From contig UQUD01000005.1 in assembly GCA_900544225.1 (NCBI GenBank), positions 1 through 45,768 of the forward strand: a DNA stretch of 45,768 nt, read 5' to 3'. Origin of the DNA: an uncultured Collinsella sp. Lineage in GTDB: Bacteria > Actinomycetota > Coriobacteriia > Coriobacteriales > Coriobacteriaceae. Both the position numbers and the translations under genes were made by a program. Below are positions 7,819-14,238 of the stretch, in pieces. The notes beneath the pieces were generated by a model. That model did not search any database. It worked only from the letters and a program-made list of their open reading frames with translations, and was not told where the DNA came from. How positions within the stretch are numbered: the stretch's first letter is position 1; each line of letters opens with the position of its first letter.

Positions 7819-9011
7819 TGTCATTCCAGACGACGTATGGCCCTGATGGACGCCTTCGCGTTGCCATCCTGGGTTGTACGGGCTCTATCGGAACGCAGGC
7901 ACTCGATGTATGCCGTCAGCATGCCGATCGATTGCAGGTGACGGCGCTGTCCGTTAACTCCAGCACTTCGGAGCTCGTTGCGTTTGCCCGCGAATTCTCG
8001 GTTCCGGCCGTTGCCGTGGCCGACACCACCCACGGTGCGGACGCTGTACTGCAGGAGCTGCCCGAGGGCACCGAGCTCGGTGTTGGTGCGCAGGCGGTTT
8101 GTGAGCTTGCACGTCGCGATGACGTCGACTGTGTCCTTATTGCCATTGTGGGCGCTGCTGGGCTCGAAGCGAGCCATGCGGCTCTGACCTCGAACAAGCG
8201 TCTTGCACTTGCTAACAAGGAGTCCCTCGTTGTCGGCGGTGACCTGCTGATGCCGTTGGCGCGGCCGGGTCAGCTCATTCCGGTCGACTCCGAGCACTCC
8301 GCCATCTACCAGTGCTATCTGGGGGAGAATCCGCGCGAGGCTCACTGCATTTGGCTCACTTGCTCGGGTGGTCCGTTCTTTGGTCGTACGCGCGACGAGC
8401 TCAATCGCGTGACACGCGCCGATGCGCTGGCACATCCCACGTGGGCCATGGGCGCTAAGATCACCATCGACTCCGCCACTCTTATGAACAAGGGCCTGGA
8501 GCGTATCGAGGCGATGCATCTGTTCGGTTGCGATCTCGACTTTATCAACGTGGTCGTTCAGCGTCAGTCAAAGATTCATTCGATGGTCGAGTTTGCCGAC
8601 GGCTCCGTGATAGCGCATCTCGGTGCGTCCGACATGCGCATTCCCATCCAGTTTGCCTTTTCGTATCCCGAGCGCTGGGATACTCCGGCGCCGCGAATCG
8701 ATTTTCGTGAGTTGGGGCAGCTTACCTTCGACGCGGCCGATATGGACACGTTCCGTTGCCTGGCGCTTGCCGAGCGTGCCGGCAAGACGGGCGGCACCAT
8801 GCCTTGCGTGCTGAATGCCGCCAACGAAGTTGCTGTCGATGCCTTCCTACACGATGCCTGCACCTTTACCGATATCGACCGTATCGTGGAGTCGTGCATG
8901 GATGCACACGATACGCAGGCGGTCGCATCGTTTGAGCAGCTTCGCGATATCGATACGTGGGCTCGTGCCAAGGCCGCCGAGGTGCTCGCCGCAACTCGCT
9001 CCTCATCGTAA
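7818..9011 (+). CDS. dxr: 1-deoxy-D-xylulose 5-phosphate reductoisomerase
   Basis: Second enzyme of the MEP pathway; converts 1-deoxyxylulose 5-phosphate to 2-C-methylerythritol 4-phosphate using NADPH. The NADPH-binding start RVAILGCTGSIGTQALDV, the metal-binding VDSEHSAIYQC, the active-site loop around GPFFGR and the MNKGLERIEAMHLF segment are all present. 397 residues, normal. ATG 7818 overlaps the cdsA stop (TAATG). It lies in the order cdsA-dxr-rseP-ispG, conserved in many bacteria, so with ispG two MEP steps flank the intramembrane protease gene. Confidence 0.96.
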   Translation: MSFQTTYGPDGRLRVAILGCTGSIGTQALDVCRQHADRLQVTALSVNSSTSELVAFAREFSVPAVAVADTTHGADAVLQELPEGTELGVGAQAVCELARRDDVDCVLIAIVGAAGLEASHAALTSNKRLALANKESLVVGGDLLMPLARPGQLIPVDSEHSAIYQCYLGENPREAHCIWLTCSGGPFFGRTRDELNRVTRADALAHPTWAMGAKITIDSATLMNKGLERIEAMHLFGCDLDFINVVVQRQSKIHSMVEFADGSVIAHLGASDMRIPIQFAFSYPERWDTPAPRIDFRELGQLTFDAADMDTFRCLALAERAGKTGGTMPCVLNAANEVAVDAFLHDACTFTDIDRIVESCMDAHDTQAVASFEQLRDIDTWARAKAAEVLAATRSSS

Positions 9012-9028
9012 GGATTGCTTTTCGTTTT

Positions 9029-10390
9029 ATGGATACTGTTCTGAGTGTTCTTTCCTCGGTCTTTTGGGGCCTTTTGATGCTATCCGTCCTTGTGTTTCTG
9101 CATGAGGGCGGCCACTTTTTGGCGGCCCGTGCGTGCGGCGTGCGCGTCACCGAGTTTTTCTTGGGCCTGCCGTGCCGCTTTGACATTCATCATACGTCGC
9201 GCCGCATCGGCACCAAGTTTGGCGTGACGCCGCTTCTGCTGGGTGGTTATGCCGCTATTTGCGGTATGGATCCGACCGATGTCTCGTGTGCCGACCGTGT
9301 GCTTGCGGCGATCTATCGTCATGGTCGTGTTTCGGTTGTAGACCTTTCCGTCGAGCTGGAGCTGTCCGAGGAGGATGTTCTCGAGGCTTGTGCCTTGCTT
9401 TTGGGCTGGGGCTCCATTGCGCCTTGGTACGAGGAAGGGGAGAAGCCTTCACCCAGTTACTATCCGGTTAGGTACCAGACGCTGCCGCGCGATGCTGCAG
9501 GATATACCACCTTTGACGGCCGCAAGTTCGATCGAGAGCATGCGACTGCCGAGGGCGATGTGTGGGAGCTGCCGGTCGCCGCGTCGGAGTTTCTCGAGCA
9601 GGAGCGTTCGCATACCTATCTTGGCCAGGGTTTTCTCAAGCGCGCCTTTATGCTGCTCGCGGGCATTCTCGTCAATATTCTGACGGGCTTTTTGCTGTTG
9701 ATGAGCATCTACTCTATCGCCGGCGTATCGGTGCCGGTCGATAGCAATATGATCGGTCAGGTCGAAGAAGGCTCGATAGCCGCCAAGGCAGGCATCGAGG
9801 CCGGCGACACGATTCTTAGTGTCGATGGCGTGTCCTGCTCTTCCTGGATGGACGTGTTCGATGCGATCGGAGCGGCCGCCGGCAAGGACGATATCGCCAT
9901 TGAGTATAAGCACGACGGCAAGAATCTTTCGACCTCGGTCGCGCTCAAGGAGGGTGAGCGTTTGGGCGTTTATGCCTCTACGCAGGTGGTCCATTTGGAC
10001 CCCATTACGTCGGCGCGCCTGTCGTTCTCCTATGTTCAGCAGACCGCTGAGGGCGTGATGCGTCTGCTGCAGCCGCAGCATACGATGGAGATACTCGATC
10101 AGTCCAGCTCGATTGTGGGCATCAGCGTCATGTCTTCTCAGGCGGCGGCAGCCGGCCCCGCGACGTTCTTGACGTTTGCCGCGCTCATCTCGTTCTCGCT
10201 GGGCTTTATGAACCTGCTGCCCATTCCGCCGCTCGACGGGGGAAAGCTGGTTATCGAGATTATCCAAAAGGTCGCCGGTCGCGAGCTGCCGCTCAAGGTG
10301 CAGACAATCGTCAGCTATGTCGGTATCGTGCTCTTTGCACTGCTGTTTGTCTATATGCTTCGTTCCGACGTCCTTCGATTTATTTTGTAG
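9029..10390 (+). CDS. rseP: RseP/RasP-type intramembrane zinc metalloprotease with an inserted domain
   Basis: Site-2 protease family (M50B): cleaves membrane-embedded anti-sigma factors or signal-peptide remnants. The zinc-binding helix reads FLHEGGH (His25, Glu26, His29), a variant of the usual HEFGH. The second metal-site motif NLLPIPPLDGG lies near the C-terminus. A PDZ domain occupies roughly residues 235-320 (VEEGSIAAKAGIEAGDTILS). 453 residues. Between GGYAA (residue 73) and the second membrane segment (from about 203) there is an insertion of ~110 residues, including a helical stretch (85-136) that resembles a winged helix, unlike the short cytosolic linker of typical members. ATG 9029 is the best start, although AAGGA (9010-9014) is rather far upstream. 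Substrate unknown. Confidence 0.92.
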   Translation: MDTVLSVLSSVFWGLLMLSVLVFLHEGGHFLAARACGVRVTEFFLGLPCRFDIHHTSRRIGTKFGVTPLLLGGYAAICGMDPTDVSCADRVLAAIYRHGRVSVVDLSVELELSEEDVLEACALLLGWGSIAPWYEEGEKPSPSYYPVRYQTLPRDAAGYTTFDGRKFDREHATAEGDVWELPVAASEFLEQERSHTYLGQGFLKRAFMLLAGILVNILTGFLLLMSIYSIAGVSVPVDSNMIGQVEEGSIAAKAGIEAGDTILSVDGVSCSSWMDVFDAIGAAAGKDDIAIEYKHDGKNLSTSVALKEGERLGVYASTQVVHLDPITSARLSFSYVQQTAEGVMRLLQPQHTMEILDQSSSIVGISVMSSQAAAAGPATFLTFAALISFSLGFMNLLPIPPLDGGKLVIEIIQKVAGRELPLKVQTIVSYVGIVLFALLFVYMLRSDVLRFIL

Positions 10391-10403
10391 GGGAGTGTTT
10401 GGA

Positions 10404-11486
10404 TTGTCTTTGTCCCATCCTTTGCCGCGCGAGCTGACGCGCCCCGTGTTTGTGGGCGACGTGCAGATGGGTGGCGGCGCTCCGGTGGTGGTTCAGTCCA
10501 TGACCTGCACCGATACCGCCGACGCCCAGGCAACGCTTGCGCAAGTGCGTGCGCTTGCCCAGGCGGGTTGTGATGTTGTGCGCGTGAGCGTGCCCACCGA
10601 GGCTGCGCTCGAGGGCTTTCGCACGATTTGTGCCGAGTCACCGGTACCAATCGTTGCCGATATCCACTTTAACCACAAGCTGGCCATTGGCGCCGTGGAG
10701 GCCGGTGCCGCCAAGCTCCGCATCAATCCCGGAAACATCGGCGATTGGGCCAAGGTCGATGCCGTGATCGATGCCGCGGGCGCCGCTGGGTGTGCGATTC
10801 GCATTGGCGTGAACGCGGGCTCGCTTGAGCAGGATATCGCCGAGCGCGATGACCTCACGCAGCCCGAAAAGCTCGTTATGTCGAGCGAGCGTTTCGTCAA
10901 ACATTTTGAGGACCGCGGTTTTACCAATATCGTTCTTTCCGCCAAGGCTCATAGCGTGTCCACGACGCTCGACACCTATCGTGCGCTGTCGCGCGAAATC
11001 CCCCATGTTCCGCTTCATTTGGGCGTGACTGAGGCTGGAACTAAGCTCCAGGGCACCATTAAGAGCTCTGTGGGCCTGGGTATTCTGCTTTCTGAGGGCA
11101 TTGGCGACACTATGCGCGTCTCGCTTACGGCCGATCCGGTCGAGGAGCCGCCGGTCGCCTGGGGAATTTTACAGTCGCTGGGCCTTCGCCGCCGTGGTCC
11201 CGAGATCGTCTCGTGCCCCACGTGCGCCCGCTGCCAGGTCAACCTGATTCCTATCGCCGAGGAGGTCACTGAGCGGCTTAAGAACTACTCCGCGCCGCTT
11301 TCGATCGCCGTGATGGGATGTGCCGTTAATGGCCCCGGTGAGGCTTCTGATGCCGACCTGGGCGTTGCTTGCGGACGTGGTCAGGCTTTGCTCTTTTCGC
11401 ATGGCCAGATCATTGGTAAAGTAGCTGAGGACCAAATTGTCGACGCGCTTATGGCAGAGGTCGACAAGCTTATCGAGGAGAAATAA
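10404..11486 (+). CDS. ispG: 4-hydroxy-3-methylbut-2-en-1-yl diphosphate synthase IspG (GcpE)
   Basis: [4Fe-4S] enzyme of the MEP pathway that reduces methylerythritol cyclodiphosphate to HMBPP. The cluster ligands are visible as SCPTCARCQVNL and, later, MGCAVNGPGEASDADLG; the TIM-barrel half begins with VQSMTCTDT. 360 residues from TTG 10404, in the compact bacterial form. The start is a judgement: AGGGGAG (10389-10395) is 8 bases from TTG 10404, 14 from TTG 10410, and touches GTG 10395. It follows rseP by 13 bases and precedes proS directly. Confidence 0.95.
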   Translation: MSLSHPLPRELTRPVFVGDVQMGGGAPVVVQSMTCTDTADAQATLAQVRALAQAGCDVVRVSVPTEAALEGFRTICAESPVPIVADIHFNHKLAIGAVEAGAAKLRINPGNIGDWAKVDAVIDAAGAAGCAIRIGVNAGSLEQDIAERDDLTQPEKLVMSSERFVKHFEDRGFTNIVLSAKAHSVSTTLDTYRALSREIPHVPLHLGVTEAGTKLQGTIKSSVGLGILLSEGIGDTMRVSLTADPVEEPPVAWGILQSLGLRRRGPEIVSCPTCARCQVNLIPIAEEVTERLKNYSAPLSIAVMGCAVNGPGEASDADLGVACGRGQALLFSHGQIIGKVAEDQIVDALMAEVDKLIEEK

Positions 11487-13208
11487 ATGACCCGAGCAAT
11501 GTATATGTCTAAGCTCTATGCGCCGACGCTTAAAGAGGATCCGGCGGACGCTGAGCTCGCCAGTCACCGCCTGCTGCTCCGTGCCGGCATGATTCGCAAG
11601 GAGGCCGCCGGCCTGTATTCCTATCTGCCGCTTGCTTGGCGCTCGATCCGCAAGATCGAGAACATCGTGCGCGACGAGATGGACGCTGCCGGAGCCCAGG
11701 AACTTATGATGCCTATCATGGTCGACGCCGAGTTGTGGCGCGAGTCCGGCCGCATCGACGCCTATGGCAAGGAGCTTGTGCGCTTTGATGACCGCCACGG
11801 CCGCGAGTTCGTGCTGGGCCCCACGCACGAGGAGACCGTGACCGCCTTGGTTCGCAATGAGCTGCGTTCCTACAAGCAGCTGCCCGTCAACCTGTACCAC
11901 ATTCAGGACAAGTTCCGCGACGAGTTCCGTCCCCGCTTTGGCCTGATGCGCGGTCGCGAGTTCATCATGAAGGACGCCTACAGCTTCTCCGCCACGCAGG
12001 AGAGCCTGCAGGAGGAGTACGACAAGATGAAGCAGGCCTACGCTAACATCTGCGAGCGCTGCTACATCAAGGCCCTGCCTGTTGTTGCCGACTCTGGTGA
12101 GATCGGTGGCGATACCTCCGTTGAGTACATGGCTTTGGCCGACGCTGGCGAGGCTTCGCTGGTCTACTGCGACGATTGCGGCTTCGCTGCCGACGATGAG
12201 GCCGCAAGCACCAAGGTCGTTGTGACCGAGGGTCCTGGCGACGGTACACTCACCAAGGTCGAGACTCCGGGCATGGGCACCATCGAGGCCGTTGCAAAGT
12301 TCTTCGGCTTCCCCGAGAACGGCACGCGCAAGTCCTTGGCTCTCATCGATGCCGAGGGCAAGCCAGTCGTGGCCATTGTTCCGGGCGATCATGAGCTCAA
12401 TGACTGCAAGGCCGAGCATGTCTTTGGCAAGGGTTATCGCATGATGACCGATGAGGAGCTCCAGACCTACGGTCTGCACAAGGGCTTTATCGGACCGGTT
12501 AACCTGCCCGAGGGCATTCGTCTGGTCTGCGACGAGAGCCTGCGCGAGTCTAAGCAGTGGGCCTGCGGTGCCAACGAGGTCGATTATCACTTTACCGGTG
12601 CCTGCCCCGAGCGCGATTTTACCGTCGATGAGTGGGCCGATCTGGTCACCGTTGTCGCCGGCGACCCCTGCCCGCACTGCGGCAAGCCGCTTTCCGCTGC
12701 CCGCGGCATCGAGGTCTCTCAGGTCTTCCAGCTGGGCACCAAGTATTCCGAGGCCATGGGTGCCACCTTTATGGACGAGGACGGCAAGGAGAAGCCGCTC
12801 ATCATGGGCTGCTACGGCGTTGGTGTGTCCCGCTCGCTCGCTGCCGTCGTGGAGCAGCACAACGACGAGCACGGTATCGTCTGGCCGGTCTCCGTTGCCC
12901 CGTACGAGGTCGCGGTGATTCCGCTCGATCCCAAGAAGGAGGAGTGCGCTACCGTTTGCGACCAAATCGTCGAGGGCCTGTGCGCCGAGGGTATTGAGAT
13001 CGTCGTCGATGATCGTGACGAGCGTCCCGGATTTAAGTTTGCCGACAACGATCTTATGGGCTTCCCGTATCAGGTCGTTCTGGGTAAGCGTGGCCTCAAG
13101 AATGGCACGGTGGAGCTCAAGGACCGTGCTACCGGCGAGCGTGAGGACGTGGCGATCGACGAGGTCGTCGCCAAGGTTGCCGAGCTTGTGAAGGCTGCCC
13201 GTCGCTAA
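11487..13208 (+). CDS. proS: Prolyl-tRNA synthetase (bacterial type with editing insertion)
   Basis: Charges tRNA-Pro. Class II synthetase: motif 1 region LLRAGMIRKEAAGLYSYLPL, motif 2 around FRDEFRPRFGLMRGREFIMKD, and motif 3 region GCYGVGVSRSLAAVVEQ. Between motifs 2 and 3 lies the ~180-residue INS-type editing domain that deacylates Ala-tRNA-Pro. The C-terminal anticodon-binding domain begins around WPVSVAPYEVAVIPL. 573 residues, typical for ProS with INS. ATG 11487 directly follows the ispG stop (TAAATG). It is last in the pyrH operon and is followed by a strong terminator. Confidence 0.97.
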   Translation: MTRAMYMSKLYAPTLKEDPADAELASHRLLLRAGMIRKEAAGLYSYLPLAWRSIRKIENIVRDEMDAAGAQELMMPIMVDAELWRESGRIDAYGKELVRFDDRHGREFVLGPTHEETVTALVRNELRSYKQLPVNLYHIQDKFRDEFRPRFGLMRGREFIMKDAYSFSATQESLQEEYDKMKQAYANICERCYIKALPVVADSGEIGGDTSVEYMALADAGEASLVYCDDCGFAADDEAASTKVVVTEGPGDGTLTKVETPGMGTIEAVAKFFGFPENGTRKSLALIDAEGKPVVAIVPGDHELNDCKAEHVFGKGYRMMTDEELQTYGLHKGFIGPVNLPEGIRLVCDESLRESKQWACGANEVDYHFTGACPERDFTVDEWADLVTVVAGDPCPHCGKPLSAARGIEVSQVFQLGTKYSEAMGATFMDEDGKEKPLIMGCYGVGVSRSLAAVVEQHNDEHGIVWPVSVAPYEVAVIPLDPKKEECATVCDQIVEGLCAEGIEIVVDDRDERPGFKFADNDLMGFPYQVVLGKRGLKNGTVELKDRATGEREDVAIDEVVAKVAELVKAARR

Positions 13209-13238
13209 TTGACGATTTCGCTTGTAGTTCGCTACACG

Positions 13239-13286
13239 GGGCGGCCCTGCATTTCTCCAATGGGGGAGATGCGGGGCCGCCCTTTT
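13239..13286 (+). terminator. Rho-independent terminator after proS
   Basis: Very long stem: GGGCGGCCCTGCATTTCTCC (13239-13258) pairs with 13263-13282 around the four-base loop 13259-13262, with minor mismatches, then TTTT (13283-13286). It ends the pyrH-proS operon. Confidence 0.9.
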
Positions 13287-13310
13287 ATCTTGCCAGCGTA
13301 CTCAATCGCT

Positions 13311-13354
13311 AAAAGGAAACCCCACAGCCCATGCGAGCTGCGGGGTTTCCTTTG
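13311..13354. terminator. Bidirectional terminator between proS and the minus-strand kinase
   Basis: Stem GGAAACCCCACAGC (13315-13328) with GCTGCGGGGTTTCC (13337-13350), one mismatch. T-run on the + side at 13351-13353 and AAAA at 13311-13314, a T-run for the minus strand. It backs up the proS terminator and probably ends the convergent kinase gene. Confidence 0.85.
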
Positions 13355-13385
13355 TGCCTCCGATGCGAAATGAATCGCTCAGATA

Positions 13386-14150
13386 TTACTGATAATCGAC
13401 GACGTCGATCCAGTTCTTCAGGAACTCATCGTTCACGTTGCGTTTACGAGCGAGCTCGGAAGCGGCGACGATGCTCGTCCACTGACGCACGACCTGCATG
13501 GGCATGTCGGCGCGGTCGCAGTAGAGCTCCAGGTAGGCCTCAGCCTGATCCTTGCTGTTGAGGGCAAAGAGCAGGTAGGTGGTGGCAACGTCGGCAGCAG
13601 GGGAGCCCTGGGTGGCGTGTGCCCAGTCGCACACATAGAGCTGGCCGTCGTCGCCGACGATGACGTTGGAGGGGTTGAAGTCGCCGTGGCAGACCTTGAA
13701 CTCCTTGGTCATGCCGTCCAGACGCTCCTGAAGGTTGTAGCGCGTGGTGGCATTGAGCTGATCAAGGCTGTCGATCATGCGGGCGTACTTGTCGCGCTGA
13801 CGGTTGAGCAGCGGGGAGGTGTAGCCGTGGATCTCGATCTGGAGGTCGACGAACATCTCGAGGTACTCACCAAAGCGCTGGGGCTCGGCAGTCATCTTCT
13901 CGGCAAGGGTGGTGCCCGGAACCTTCTCGGTCACGAGCGCCCAGCCGTTGGCGTTCTCGAGCTGGGAAACCTCGAGCGCCTTGGGGCTGCGGATGCCGCA
14001 CTCATTGATGCGGGCAAGATTCAAAGCCTCGTTGAACACGTCGGAGACAGGCTTGGTCTCGTTAAAGACCTTGACGATCTTGTCGCCCAGGTCGTAAACG
14101 ACCTTGTTGCCACGGCGGACGAGCTCGGTCTTGGAATCGGGTAGCAGCAT
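13386..14150 (-). CDS. Aminoglycoside phosphotransferase/choline kinase-fold protein, substrate unknown
   Basis: Small-molecule kinase fold (APH family). Visible: an N-lobe with YDLGDKIVKVFNET, whose Lys probably contacts ATP; an ALVTEKVPGTTL hinge; the catalytic loop CHGDFNPSNVIV (Brenner-type HGDxxxxN); and LYVCDWAHA in place of DFG for metal binding. 254 residues, compact. The start (complement of 14148-14150) is supported by GAAAGGA about 8 bases upstream on the minus strand. It lies 88 bases downstream of adhE on the same strand, with a hairpin between, and may be read through from adhE. Nothing in the sequence indicates antibiotic resistance; a metabolite such as a sugar or amino alcohol is an equally likely substrate. 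Confidence 0.8.
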   Translation of the reverse strand: MLLPDSKTELVRRGNKVVYDLGDKIVKVFNETKPVSDVFNEALNLARINECGIRSPKALEVSQLENANGWALVTEKVPGTTLAEKMTAEPQRFGEYLEMFVDLQIEIHGYTSPLLNRQRDKYARMIDSLDQLNATTRYNLQERLDGMTKEFKVCHGDFNPSNVIVGDDGQLYVCDWAHATQGSPAADVATTYLLFALNSKDQAEAYLELYCDRADMPMQVVRQWTSIVAASELARKRNVNDEFLKNWIDVVDYQ

Positions 14151-14183
14151 GGTTGCATCCTTTCAACGATGCGATAGAAGCGA

Positions 14184-14220
14184 CGGCGGGGGTGTGTGAA
14201 ACACCCGTGCACCCCCGCCG
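14184..14220 (-). other. GC-rich hairpin between adhE and the kinase gene, without T-run
   Basis: Perfect 11-bp inverted repeat CGGCGGGGGTG (14184-14194) with CACCCCCGCCG (14210-14220). A smaller alternative hairpin, GGGTGT (14190-14195) with ACACCC (14201-14206), uses overlapping bases. On the minus strand no T-run follows the stem; a TTTTT lies before it. It may therefore protect the adhE transcript or lower downstream expression rather than act as a classical terminator. Confidence 0.6.
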
Positions 14221-14238
14221 TTAAAAACCGTGCTAAAA

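Noticed and set aside
11169..12965. Long minus-strand open frame opposite proS and the end of ispG
   Set aside because: Composition is that of an antisense shadow; both + strand genes are clear synthetase and MEP enzymes.
13617..14144. 175-codon + strand frame opposite the kinase gene
   Set aside because: Antisense of an APH-fold gene with clear catalytic motifs; no independent support.
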